Part shown: one piece after another, positions 10,101-18,362 of the stretch
How positions within the stretch are numbered: the first letter of the stretch is position 1
How the letters are laid out: the number at the start of each line of letters is the position of its first letter
Notes under the pieces: model-generated
Database searches by the model: none
The model's input: the letters and a program-made list of their open reading frames with translations, nothing else
Told to the model about the DNA's origin: nothing
DNA from: an uncultured Bacteroidales bacterium
Lineage (GTDB): Bacteria > Bacteroidota > Bacteroidia > Bacteroidales > Porphyromonadaceae
Direction of reading: 5' to 3'
Assembly (NCBI GenBank): GCA_947290775.1
Contig: CAMYPM010000010.1
Location: 1 to 60,534, forward strand
Length of the DNA stretch: 60,534 nucleotides
Position numbers and translations under genes: made by a program

Positions 10101-10769
10101 GACGATGATGCTACATTCATTGCCGTTACCGCTAATGAAGATCAGAATCCCAATACCGGGAATGTGATCACTAAACATGTGGCAGGAATGGCCAAATCCA
10201 AGAATTGGGCTGTATTCTCTGTTGTCAAAGCCGGGGATGATGAAGTAACGCCTTACGAAGGACGGGAGGGTAATTGTACCGACAATGCTCTTTCCTTTGC
10301 AGTCACCGTATCAGAAAATGCTAACGGACGAGTAACGATTAAGGGTGCTGCCAACCTTGAAGCAGTGCCTTATGGTACAGAACTTACCGTAGAAGTAGCT
10401 CCCGAAGCCGGTTATGAGCTGGATAAGCTGATGGCTAACGAAGAGGATATCACTGCTACCAAGCGTTTTGTAGTAAAGAGCAACGTAAAAGTTACTGCTA
10501 CATTCAAGACCGGTGCCGAAGCTGTTGCACGCGAAGGCATTGCCCTCTACCCAAATCCGGCAAGCAGCGAAGCCAACTTATTCGGAGTAGCTCCGCAAGG
10601 TGAAGTAAGCGTGTACGGAACGGATGGGGCTCGTCTCCTAACCATTACCGCTGATCAAAGCGGACACGCTGTATTGCTCGTAGAGGGACTTCCCGAAGGC
10701 AACTACTTGGTTACTTTCCGCGATGCTATGGGTGTGCTGACTACCCGTCAACTAACCATCAAGCGGTAA
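7191..10769 (+). CDS. Internalin-J-like cysteine-ladder LRR surface protein, three LRR modules, T9SS sorting domain (1192 aa)
   Basis: The largest of the four paralogues. The signal peptide ends LSASAQ. Three modules each comprise a short beta cap, LxCxxNxLTxLDLSxC repeats (about 8, 10 and 13) and a closing cap with LP(Q/T) and (Y.GR or YEG)xGxC-like ends. The first module's closing cap is the most diverged. An InlB-like repeat domain and a T9SS type A CTD ending RQLTIKR follow, so outer-membrane export and surface attachment are predicted. The extra module relative to the other paralogues suggests growth by internal duplication. It lies 83 bp downstream of the lipoprotein gene with no clear promoter between, so co-transcription is likely. 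Ligand unknown. Confidence 0.9.
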   Translation: MRTHFTNKLLLVGCLLLFALSASAQSITFTTAKKTGDMVTLEVRANGTVTVEGIDGKFYTDGDSHDYKLTNSTVKISGDITKFDCTNNKITGLSASGNSLQTIYCLNNEISSLDISQCSNLERLFSHGNKLEQLDVTANKQLKVLTCSDNLLSTLNISNNLLLNRVVCDRNKLTALDLSKNTKLNTISCIDNQLTSLDVSSCPALKTLNCMGNRLTTIGLADNNVLQELGCSVNCIKAEGMTSLIAALPTVQGGNIFVINLKDPKEENVCTKTNVAKARAKGWQVYDSNYKVYEGSADKVEPQLTFTTTTAIGGEVDLLIVANGPVTATGLEGAITPGGKKSYKLTAQTVTLKGDITEFSCTSNNLSALDLSNCTNLQVLDCDNNDLTTLDLSKNSKIENVRCTKNNLTSLNLSQCNALIRLTCYKNELTALDLSSCKSLGFLYCQENELTALDLSSCPSLMQLYCYSNKLASLNVSKCMALQALLCYRNNLTSLDLSQCESIKNVYCQSNSLTDLDVSNCFGIQELNCSENKLSQLTISPSSTLNYLSCQKNLLNCSATAAIVEGLPQMTAEKKGSFVVLSESELNSDENNIIYKDAVEKAQNKNWLVTYMSATYEYLPYAGREGSCGGGATDKNKISFTTEKAVGETISLAVKSGGEVIATGIKEKIVADGKNQTYTLTAQTVTLQGDVEVFKCNYNALTSLEFFGTDMLKEISCSGNKLTTLDVKGCPNLENLTCATNKITALDLSACKKLIKVLCHANQLTELNLSACPSLQFVWCQRNQVASLDLSNCTNLQKLKCGDNKLSTLDITSCEALTDLFCEGNQLTKLDVSNSTKLIHLWCSANMLTDLNISGCESLTQVYCYTNKLVSIKASQCPKLTHLWCSNNELTTLDISQCPSLKQLYCYDNKLTAIDLSKCPNLISLECYKNQIKTLDFSKCPQICFVYCEDNRIGCTQMEAIVTSLPQRQLDDDATFIAVTANEDQNPNTGNVITKHVAGMAKSKNWAVFSVVKAGDDEVTPYEGREGNCTDNALSFAVTVSENANGRVTIKGAANLEAVPYGTELTVEVAPEAGYELDKLMANEEDITATKRFVVKSNVKVTATFKTGAEAVAREGIALYPNPASSEANLFGVAPQGEVSVYGTDGARLLTITADQSGHAVLLVEGLPEGNYLVTFRDAMGVLTTRQLTIKR

Positions 10770-10787
10770 AGAATTAAGCACTTACTA
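10270..10787 (+). repeat. C-terminal cassette repeat, copy 2
   Basis: Nearly identical to 2542-3060 over the InlB-like domain and most of the CTD. Differences concentrate near the end, for example CTCGTAGAGGG against AGACTGGAAGG. The trailer is also shared. Confidence 0.9.
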
Positions 10788-10790
10788 CAC

Positions 10791-10819
10791 CGGCTGCTTC
10801 CCTCAAGGAGACGCAACCG
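10791..10819. other. Imperfect hairpin after second LRR gene
   Basis: Same element as at 3064-3092, with one change in the lower stem (GGAGAC against GGAGGC). No T-run follows. Confidence 0.45.
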
Positions 10820-10831
10820 CACCACAAGAAG

Positions 10832-10873
10832 ATACGTATCTTTCACTTGAAAGGTACGTATCTTTCGTTTAAC
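10832..10873. repeat. 22-bp repeat array 2 (two units)
   Basis: Units at 10832 and 10854. The first ends CTTTCACTTGAAAG; the second is truncated after TCTTTCGTTT, where the sequence switches to the CACACATACCGCA module also seen at 3269. Confidence 0.8.
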
Positions 10874-10972
10874 TTCCCCACACATACCGCAACAGAGAGG
10901 AACAATATGATTGCATAAAGAGATAGTATTTGGCATTGTAGCGGGATAATTACTAACTAATAGACACATATT

Positions 10973-11235
10973 TCCAACCTTATATATCTTTTCTTCATTT
11001 TTAGTTTTGTTTAAAGGGGAAAATGGCTATCTTTGTCCAGTAGTGGAAGTCATAAGTTGACTAATGACTATCTCTGCATGAAAGAAGAGACACATAGTTT
11101 TATAAACGACTCGCCCGGGTTCGCTTGCTCTCGAGAAAGCGAGTCGCACGCTCTGTGCCTGCTTATCTCTCGCTACACCTTACGACACAAATAACATTGA
11201 TACATAAAGTAACCATTTAAGAAATCACTGGTAGT
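10973..11235 (+). repeat. Duplicated leader of lipoprotein gene, copy 2
   Basis: Paralogous to 5664-5955. The block from GAAAGCGAGTCGCACGC to the start codon is the best conserved part. Preceding DNA (10874-10965) matches 3269-3363. Together they fill the gap between the second LRR gene and the second lipoprotein gene. Confidence 0.8.
11006..11035 (+). promoter_or_regulatory. Promoter of second lipoprotein gene
   Basis: TTTG (11006-11009) and TATCTTTG (11028-11035), spacer 18 bp. The -7 box is a better match than in copy 1 (TACTTTTG), but the spacer is two bases shorter, so the two paralogues may differ in strength. Confidence 0.55.
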
Positions 11236-12378
11236 ATGAAAAAGATTATTCCTTTACTATTTATGCTGCTCTTCGCAGTGGCCTGTCAAGATCCAAAGCC
11301 GGAGCCAACCCCAGAGCCTACGCCAACCCCTACTCCGACACCGGTACCCAATCCAACGCCGAAGAATAGCTTTAAAGCCATATTTACGGCAAACCCATCC
11401 ACGTTTAGCGCACAAGGCGGCGATGGAGTTGTAGAGGGTACCCTGCAAGAGTTCTCTCCCGAGGGAAAGATGATTTCAGAAAAGCAACTCAAGAAAGAGC
11501 AATTTACCATCGCGCTCAAAGCCGGAGATGCTACCCAAATCACCATTGACGATGCTGCCAAAACGTTTAAGGTAGCTGCAGGCAAAGACGAAGCACTCTT
11601 TACTTTGGAAGCTAAGGTTACCGTGCCGGAGAACCTGACTCAGGAGCTTACCATCAAACGCGACAAGGAAGAAAAGAAACCTGAAGTCAAAACTCCCTTG
11701 ATGTTTGTTACCGAATACAACCTGGATACAGACGGGACAGCATTCGTAACCAAGCTTTCCACGGAGGGGAGTGGATTCTTTACCTTCGATGAAGCCGTTG
11801 CGCAGTTTAAGGAAGGTATCACCATTGACGGTACGAAGTACCATCTGCCCTCCAAGCAAGAGTGGCTATCCATTGTACCGGAATACGCAAGGCAGGATTA
11901 TGTCAATTTTGATTTGAACGTAACATTTGACAATGTTTCTGAAACCGTAGTCATCAATGGCGAGACCGTAACCTCTACAAATGATTACAGAGGCAATGTG
12001 AACGGCATTGCGTATGCACTGCGTTTCAAAGGCACTGAGTGGCTCTCTGCGTGGAGATATGAATTCACAAAGGTGGATGGCGTACAGGTACTTAAAATAA
12101 CCGCCCGCCCCGTGGATAGCTCTATAAAGATTGAGGATGTTATGAAACTCCCCTTCGAGGAAGCCAAAACAGAAATGATTGCGGTACGCCTATTCCCGGC
12201 TTGTGGTTTTACCTTGAAGGGAGAAAAAAGAAGCGTTGGGTCCTATGGATATTATTGGTCTTATTCCGATGATGGTCCCGGCTACGGATGGGCAATGAAC
12301 TTCCGTGCTACTATGGCCGATGTGTACGCAGAATATGGAAAAAAGGGTATGTCAATCCGACTTTTTCGTGCACAATAA
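11236..12378 (+). CDS. Surface lipoprotein with Pro-Thr linker and FISUMP-like C-terminal domain, paralogue (380 aa)
   Basis: Same architecture as the 5956 gene: lipobox FAVAC (Cys17), proline/threonine tether, beta-rich domain, then a FISUMP-like C-terminal part with YHLPSKQEWL, YYWSYSDD and GMSIRLF. The first ~320 nt are identical in DNA; afterwards the proteins drift apart, and most of the last 60 residues differ except the framework W, F and R positions. That pattern fits gene conversion or recent duplication with diversification of the distal ligand-facing domain. Function unknown. Confidence 0.8.
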   Translation: MKKIIPLLFMLLFAVACQDPKPEPTPEPTPTPTPTPVPNPTPKNSFKAIFTANPSTFSAQGGDGVVEGTLQEFSPEGKMISEKQLKKEQFTIALKAGDATQITIDDAAKTFKVAAGKDEALFTLEAKVTVPENLTQELTIKRDKEEKKPEVKTPLMFVTEYNLDTDGTAFVTKLSTEGSGFFTFDEAVAQFKEGITIDGTKYHLPSKQEWLSIVPEYARQDYVNFDLNVTFDNVSETVVINGETVTSTNDYRGNVNGIAYALRFKGTEWLSAWRYEFTKVDGVQVLKITARPVDSSIKIEDVMKLPFEEAKTEMIAVRLFPACGFTLKGEKRSVGSYGYYWSYSDDGPGYGWAMNFRATMADVYAEYGKKGMSIRLFRAQ

Positions 12379-12398
12379 CAAGTAAACCCCATTACTAA

Positions 12399-12430
12399 GC
12401 GGTAACGCTCCCTCAGAGGGAAGTAACCGC
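12399..12430. other. Hairpin after second lipoprotein gene
   Basis: GCGGT...ACCGC outer arms around an inner CCCT/AGGG stem. It is the same type of trailer element as behind the LRR genes, although this gene has no T9SS cassette. The element therefore travels separately from the coding cassette. Confidence 0.45.
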
Positions 12431-12441
12431 TCCATAAGAAG

Positions 12442-12520
12442 ATACGTATCTTTCAATCGAAAGGTGCGTATCTTTCGTTTGAAACATCTGGATCTTTTTA
12501 GCAAAAGATCCAGATATTTT
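12442..12520. repeat. 22-bp repeat array 3 (three full units plus a partial)
   Basis: Units at 12442, 12464, 12486 and 12508. Nearly the same as array 1, with point changes such as GTGCG for GTACG. Confidence 0.85.
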
Positions 12521-12750
12521 TTAGGCGTAGAAATGCCATTTTGCCCCTCAGATTGTATGAAGCGCAGGATACGCTGACAAAAAGACAGTTAACAAACGCT
12601 CTATTTTTACTTCTGAAAAGAATTATTTTTTCATTTTAAGCACACTATCAAGATTTATTTCTTACATTTGTCTCAATGTAAGAAAATACTATTTTTTCGA
12701 AGCATATTACAAATAAAATATATTGGTTAAGAAAGGAAAAGACAAACAAC
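12513..12750 (+). repeat. Duplicated leader module, copy 2 (upstream of third LRR gene)
   Basis: Paralogue of 148-408, including TACATTTGTCTCAATG (probable -7 TACATTTG) and the last 40 bp before the start codon. It has a deletion relative to copy 1 early in the module (the AATAGATAGGCC...CTCGAGG stretch). Confidence 0.8.
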
Positions 12751-15132
12751 ATGGAAACTAAAATGAGAAACAGACTTCTGTCTGTAGCACTCCTACTGCT
12801 CTTTGCTCTACCCGCTTCGGCACAGAGCATTACCTTTACCACCACAAAAAACGTAGGCGATAAAGTAAAACTGGCCATCACAGCAAATGGGGCGGTTACC
12901 GCTACGGGACTTACGGAAAAGATAATCGCTGATGGGGAAACACAAACCTACACCCTCACTTCGCAAACTATAAAGATTGAAGGGGCGGGTATTCAGGAAT
13001 TTGATTGTTCCGGTAACAAGATAAATGCTCTTGAATTATCTAAATGCGATAACCTAAGTTCGTTATACTGCTTTGATAATGAAATAACTAAATTAGATGT
13101 TTCGGCTTGCGCCAAGCTGTGGGGACTATATTGTGGCAATAATGCGTTGACAGAATTGAACGTCTCCGGATGTACCAAGCTGGGCGAACTCTTTTGCTTT
13201 AAAAATAAATTAACCTCCCTGGACGTATCTTCCTGCACTGAGCTTACCGAGTTCTCCTGCTACACGAACCTACTAACCTCGTTGGATGTATCCGGACACG
13301 GTAAGTTAAGCGAATTCAACTGCTACAGCAATAAATTAACCGATCTATCCCTTGCTTCTTGTAATGGCCTCTTATGGCTTGCTTGTGAAGACAACCATTT
13401 GAGCTGTGAGAAGATGGAAAAAGTAGTGCAAGAGCTTCCGCAAAGAACGACCTACTTCATGGGCTCTTTCAATGCGCTTACCGATGCGGAAAAGAATGCT
13501 ACTGAGGGAGAAAGAAACATCCTCACCAAAGACAACGTTCAAGTGGCCGTTAGCAAAAACTGGGATGTCTTTTCCGTTCCTACAGCAGGATCCTATACCC
13601 ACACAGCCTTTGAAGGACTGGAAGGCACCTGTGCAGATTATCAACCAAAGGCAAATATTACGCTCACAACCACTAAGGAGGTTGGTACAACGATTAAGCT
13701 GAAAATCAAAGCAAATGGAGCAGTCATAGCGAAAGGGATCAAGGAAGATATTGTCTTTGATATGGCTAACGACTATACCCTTACCGCACAAACAGTAACG
13801 CTTAGTGGCGATATAACATTTTTCGACTGCCACTCCGCCCAGGTATCCTCTCTGAGTCTCGACTGCGCCAACCTAAGTACATTCGCTTGCGAAGAGAACC
13901 AACTAAAGGAACTCGATGTATCTAAATGCCCTAATCTGAGCGATTTTTGGTGCTATAAGAATCAGTTAACCAAGCTAAATGTATCGGGATGTACTAAGCT
14001 CGATTACATCAATTGCTCGAAGAACCAACTAGCTTCTTTGAATATCTCTTCATGCGGTGCGCTCAGAGTGCTGTATTGCCATGGCAACGCATTAACCCAG
14101 CTGGATTTGAGTCAGTGTCCCAAACTAAAAGAACTGAGATGCCATCAAAATAAACTGACTGAATTAGACTTGACTACTTGTGCCAATCTGGAAAAGCTAA
14201 CCTGCGCAGAGAATAAGTTAACGGCTTTGGATATGTCCCACTGCACTAAACTATTTCAAGTATGGTGCTATGATAACCAAATAGCCTCCCTCGATATGTC
14301 AAAATGCAGCAATCTGGAATGGCTCATTGCGTATAAAAACCGCTTGACCTCCGTAAACCTATCCGGATGTGAGAAATTTTCCTTTATCTCATGCGAAGAG
14401 AACCTCTTAGGATGCTCCGCTTTAGAGGCTATAGCTGATGCATTACCCGATAGGACATCACTGGCCGCAGGCGCACTGGATGCCGTAACAGCAAATGAAA
14501 GAGACATAGCTCCGGGTAGTGGCAATGTATTGACACAGCATGCAGCCCAGGTAGCAAAAGAGAAGAATTGGTATGTGCATTATCTTGAAGCTGCCGGCTC
14601 CGATAATGCCACTGACTATGATGGACGAGGCGGAAACTGTACCGATAATGCATTTTCCTTTGTAGTAACCGTTTCGAAGAATGCCAATGGATTGGTAACA
14701 GTTAAAGGGACAAAGGACCTTAATGCAGTGACTTATGGTACAGAGCTTACCGTGGAAGTAGCTCCCGAAGCCGGTTATGAGCTGGATAAGCTGATGGCTA
14801 ACGAGGAGGATATCACCGCAACTAAGCGTTTTGTAGTGAAGAGCAACGTACAAGTTACTGCTACATTTAAGAATGATGCTGAAGCTGTCACACGCGAAAA
14901 TATTGCCCTCTACCCGAATCCTGCAAATGATAAAGCAAACTTATTCGGAGTAGCTCCGCAAAGTGAAGTAAGCGTATACGGAACAGATGGAGCACGCCTC
15001 CTAACCGTTACCGCTGATCAAAGCGGACTCGCTGTATTGCGACTGGAAGGACTGCCCGAAGGCAACTACTTGGTTACTTTCCGTGATGCTATGGGTGTGC
15101 TGACTACTCGTCAACTAACCATCAAGCGGTAA
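12751..15132 (+). CDS. Internalin-J-like cysteine-ladder LRR surface protein with T9SS sorting domain (793 aa)
   Basis: The N-terminus (METKMRNRLLSVALLLLF) is nearly identical to the first LRR gene, and the signal peptide ends LPASAQ. Two modules hold about 7 and about 10 LRRs of the LxCxxNxLTxLDVSxC type, each capped by a segment with LP(Q/D)RT and a (EG or GR)xGxC end. The InlB-like domain is the most diverged of the four (FSFVVTVSKNANGLVTV), but the CTD ends in the same RQLTIKR. Predicted T9SS-exported surface adhesin. Its leader is also paralogous to that of the first gene, so the two derive from a duplication that included the promoter. Confidence 0.9.
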   Translation: METKMRNRLLSVALLLLFALPASAQSITFTTTKNVGDKVKLAITANGAVTATGLTEKIIADGETQTYTLTSQTIKIEGAGIQEFDCSGNKINALELSKCDNLSSLYCFDNEITKLDVSACAKLWGLYCGNNALTELNVSGCTKLGELFCFKNKLTSLDVSSCTELTEFSCYTNLLTSLDVSGHGKLSEFNCYSNKLTDLSLASCNGLLWLACEDNHLSCEKMEKVVQELPQRTTYFMGSFNALTDAEKNATEGERNILTKDNVQVAVSKNWDVFSVPTAGSYTHTAFEGLEGTCADYQPKANITLTTTKEVGTTIKLKIKANGAVIAKGIKEDIVFDMANDYTLTAQTVTLSGDITFFDCHSAQVSSLSLDCANLSTFACEENQLKELDVSKCPNLSDFWCYKNQLTKLNVSGCTKLDYINCSKNQLASLNISSCGALRVLYCHGNALTQLDLSQCPKLKELRCHQNKLTELDLTTCANLEKLTCAENKLTALDMSHCTKLFQVWCYDNQIASLDMSKCSNLEWLIAYKNRLTSVNLSGCEKFSFISCEENLLGCSALEAIADALPDRTSLAAGALDAVTANERDIAPGSGNVLTQHAAQVAKEKNWYVHYLEAAGSDNATDYDGRGGNCTDNAFSFVVTVSKNANGLVTVKGTKDLNAVTYGTELTVEVAPEAGYELDKLMANEEDITATKRFVVKSNVQVTATFKNDAEAVTRENIALYPNPANDKANLFGVAPQSEVSVYGTDGARLLTVTADQSGLAVLRLEGLPEGNYLVTFRDAMGVLTTRQLTIKR

Positions 15133-15150
15133 AGAATTAAGCACTTACTA
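14632..15150 (+). repeat. C-terminal cassette repeat, copy 3 (diverged)
   Basis: The InlB-like half differs at many positions from the other copies. From GAGCTTACCGTGGAAGTAGC onward it becomes nearly identical, and shares CACGCGAAAATATTGCC with copy 4. Such patchwork similarity is a gene-conversion signature. Confidence 0.85.
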
Positions 15151-15236
15151 AGCGGCTACATCCTGCTATAAGGACACAACCGCGCCACAAAAGGGTACGC
15201 ACCTTTCCATGGGAAGGTGCGTATCTTTCGTTTATC
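15151..15236. repeat. Trailer hairpin and 22-bp repeat array 4 (two units)
   Basis: A hairpin with GCGG/CCGC arms (15151-15184) is followed by 22-bp units at 15195 and 15217. The first unit, GTACGCACC then TTTCCATGGGAAG, has kept the dyad by paired changes. The second ends TCTTTCGTTTATC. Confidence 0.7.
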
Positions 15237-15913
15237 CTCTACAGAGCAATCCAACCCCTTAGCTGCAACAGTTGTCACCCATACTCCATTTCGGTCCGGA
15301 TAAAGTACATAGAACTTTCGGGAGAGGCTCTATAAGGCTTCACAGCGTTTTAGGAATAGTTAATTGGCGGCATCGGATACTCGTTTTCTTCATAAATTGT
15401 TTGAAAAGAAAGAGGTTTTTGGCAGAACGAATATTTATTACTACATTTCGCACGTTTTAGAGAAATATAATTGAGAAGATGCCTATAAAATACATTTTAC
15501 AATTACGAATTGGCATAGTAATGGATATATTTTATGATATTATGCTTGCTTAATAAACACCCTTTCTATGCGTGTACCTATAAGATTTAGGATGAAAAGT
15601 AAGAGAAAAGCGCATTCCTTATTGAAAAAACGCTAAGTATAGATGTATTAAGAAGCTCATTGATTATGAAAAAACTTACAGGAAAGAATATCAGAGGAGT
15701 CCGTTGATGCCGTAAATACGCTATGCTTGGTGGAGATACTTGGTATAGTTCTATAATCCACTTCTTTTGTTTGTCAAGATTATTGCTGTGTATTTACGGC
15801 TTAGCAGTCGAAGAAAAGAAACTGTTTCTTCCAGGCGTATCCTATAGAATAGACTAAATAGTATATAAACTATGCGAGCGAAGTAATAATACATGTAAGT
15901 ACAAAAAAACAAT
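15237..15913. other. Long AT-rich spacer upstream of fourth LRR gene, no gene seen
   Basis: About 680 bp without a credible gene. Unlike the other spacers in the array it shows no copy of the duplicated leaders, so the fourth LRR gene has its own upstream region. I see no full TTTG/TANNTTTG promoter close to its start. Confidence 0.5.
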
Positions 15914-18310
15914 ATGAAAACAAATATTATACATAAATTGCTGCTTTTGGCAGCTGCTTTTGTATTTGCTCTATCCACATCAGCACAAAGCAATAATACA
16001 ACAAGCATTACCCTGACTACAACGAGCCAACCGGGAGAGACTATACGCCTACTGATAAAGGCAAATGGCCCTGTAGTTGCCGAAGGAATTAATGGAGCTG
16101 TAAAAACCGATAGTGTATATTATTCCTATCCTATCACCGATAAGACGATCAAATTCGTGGGAGATATTACTAACATCGGCTGCCATTCAAGCAAACTCAC
16201 TAATATAGATCTTATCAACTGTACAAATCTGGAATCACTGGTTTGCTGGAATAATCAATTGACTTCTTTGGATGTTTCTCAATGTCCCAAACTCAGCTAT
16301 ATTGATTTTCAACGTAATAAAGTTTCAACATTGGATGTTTCTAACTGTACTAAGCTTCAGTACCTGTCTTGTAACAATAATGAACTTACATCCATTAAAG
16401 GAATAAACTCTACAGCATTGACTGAAATAGCTTGCTACAGCAACAAATTATCCTCTCTTGATGTCTCTGTTTGCAAAAACCTCAAGATACTAAAATGCCA
16501 CAACAACAACATAACAGATTTGGACCTTTCAGATTACACTCTTCTGAAACAATTATTCTGCTATAGCAATAAACTCAAATCTCTGAAGATAAAGAATTGC
16601 CCTTCTCTAAAAAAGGTTTCTTGCGGTAGTAATTTGCTAAATTGCTCAGTAATGGAAGAAATCGCAGCAAACCTTCCTCAAAGAGACCTTAAAGATAATG
16701 CCTCTTTTGATGCTATTACTGATGCCGAAAAAGACGCAGATTTAGAAACTTGCAACGTACTCACAACACATGCAGTAGGTGTTGCCAAGGCTAAAAACTG
16801 GAAAGTATATTCCTCTGCTACACCCGGTGCCTATAAGAAAACAGAATATGCCGGACGCGATGTCACCTGTACAAACAATAGCTCCAAAATCACATTTACA
16901 ACTGATAAAAAAGTTGGAGAGACCATTAAAATAATGCTCACAGCAAAAGGGGACGTATCGGTTACCGGACTGAGTGGTGCAGAAAAAATTGCGGTCGCTT
17001 ATTATGGAGAGTATAAACTGACATCGCAGACGGTTACATTAACTGGTGAGATACTATCTTTCGGATGTAACAAAGGGCAGCTAAAGACGCTTGATGTCTC
17101 TGAATGTCCCTCATTAACTTGGATTGATTGCTATGGCAACAACCTAACTCAATTAGATGTATCCAACTGCCCTGAATTAATTCACTTGTATTGTAATGCC
17201 AATCAATTGACTGCTCTTGATGTAACAAAGTGCCTAAAGATGAAAGAATTAGATTGCTATAACAATAAAATTACCTTTTTAGACCTATCCAAAAATACAG
17301 AGCTGACCTCTCTATTCTGTTATGCAAATCGATTAACTTCCTTGGACCTCACAGCGTGTAAAGAAATGAAGCACTTGTCGTGCTATGCGAATAGTCTAAA
17401 CACTTTAAAGATCCAGAATTGCACAAATCTAAGAGGATTGGAGTGCAGCGGTAACAAACTAACCTCATTAGATGTAACAAATTCCCCTAGCTTAATTAAC
17501 CTTGCATGTTCCGGGAATTTACTCACCAACTTAGATATATCGAAATGCTCACTACTCAGTACCCTATTTTGTGATGGAAATAATATCAAATGCTCCGAAA
17601 TGGAGAAGATAGCCATTGCTCTTCCCCAAAAGAAATCCGGGCTAACGGGAGATTTTATTGCAGTCACTGAAGCTGAAAAGAATAGCGATACACAAAGCGG
17701 CAACACCATAACTAAGCATGCTGTAGACATCGCTAAATCCAAAGGATGGAATGTATATTCTGTAACTAAGATGGGCGAAGAGAAAGGAACCCTTTATTCC
17801 GGAAGGGACGGTAATTGTACCGACAATGCTCTTTCCTTTGCAGTAACCGTATCAGAAAATGCCAACGGACGAGTAACGATTAAGGGTGCTGCCAACCTTG
17901 AAGCAGTGCCTTATGGTACAGAACTTACCGTAGAAGTGGCTCCCGAAGCCGGTTATGAGCTGGATAAGCTGATGGCTAACGAGGAGGATATCACCGCAAC
18001 TAAGCGTTTTGTAGTGAAGAGCAACGTAAAAGTTACTGCTACATTTAAGAATGGTGCCGAAGCTGTCACACGCGAAAATATTGCCCTCTACCCGAATCCT
18101 GCAAGCAGCGAAGCAAACTTATTCGGAGTAGCTCCGCAAGGTGAAGTAAGCGTGTACGGAACGGATGGGGTACGTCTCCTAACCGTTACTGCTGATCAAA
18201 GCGGACACGCTGTATTGCGACTGGAAGGACTGCCCGAAGGCAACTACTTGGTTACTTTCCGTGATGCTATGGGTGTGCTGACTACTCGTCAACTAACCAT
18301 CAAGCGGTAA
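15914..18310 (+). CDS. Internalin-J-like cysteine-ladder LRR surface protein with T9SS sorting domain (798 aa)
   Basis: The signal peptide ends LSTSAQ, followed by a short Asn-rich stretch before the first beta cap. Two modules carry about 8 and 9 LRRs of the LxCxxNxLTxLDVSxC type, each closed by an LPQ(R/K)...GRDG(T/N)C-like cap. The InlB-like domain and the T9SS type A CTD are almost identical in DNA to copies 1 and 2. The LRR body is more AT-rich and uses different codons from its C-terminal cassette, so the 3' end was probably replaced by gene conversion from a paralogue. Predicted surface adhesin; ligand unknown. Confidence 0.9.
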   Translation: MKTNIIHKLLLLAAAFVFALSTSAQSNNTTSITLTTTSQPGETIRLLIKANGPVVAEGINGAVKTDSVYYSYPITDKTIKFVGDITNIGCHSSKLTNIDLINCTNLESLVCWNNQLTSLDVSQCPKLSYIDFQRNKVSTLDVSNCTKLQYLSCNNNELTSIKGINSTALTEIACYSNKLSSLDVSVCKNLKILKCHNNNITDLDLSDYTLLKQLFCYSNKLKSLKIKNCPSLKKVSCGSNLLNCSVMEEIAANLPQRDLKDNASFDAITDAEKDADLETCNVLTTHAVGVAKAKNWKVYSSATPGAYKKTEYAGRDVTCTNNSSKITFTTDKKVGETIKIMLTAKGDVSVTGLSGAEKIAVAYYGEYKLTSQTVTLTGEILSFGCNKGQLKTLDVSECPSLTWIDCYGNNLTQLDVSNCPELIHLYCNANQLTALDVTKCLKMKELDCYNNKITFLDLSKNTELTSLFCYANRLTSLDLTACKEMKHLSCYANSLNTLKIQNCTNLRGLECSGNKLTSLDVTNSPSLINLACSGNLLTNLDISKCSLLSTLFCDGNNIKCSEMEKIAIALPQKKSGLTGDFIAVTEAEKNSDTQSGNTITKHAVDIAKSKGWNVYSVTKMGEEKGTLYSGRDGNCTDNALSFAVTVSENANGRVTIKGAANLEAVPYGTELTVEVAPEAGYELDKLMANEEDITATKRFVVKSNVKVTATFKNGAEAVTRENIALYPNPASSEANLFGVAPQGEVSVYGTDGVRLLTVTADQSGHAVLRLEGLPEGNYLVTFRDAMGVLTTRQLTIKR

Positions 18311-18328
18311 AGAATTAAGCACTTACTA
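17811..18328 (+). repeat. C-terminal cassette repeat, copy 4
   Basis: A near-identical copy of 2542-3060, starting sharply at GTAATTGTACCGACAATGC, where the similarity of the upstream coding region is much lower. Confidence 0.9.
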
Positions 18329-18362
18329 AGCGGCTGCTTCCCTCAAGGAGACGCAACCGCGC

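Noticed and set aside
15272..15460. 62-residue frame in the spacer before the fourth LRR gene
   Set aside because: No recognisable domain, atypical basic composition, and no ribosome-binding or promoter context.
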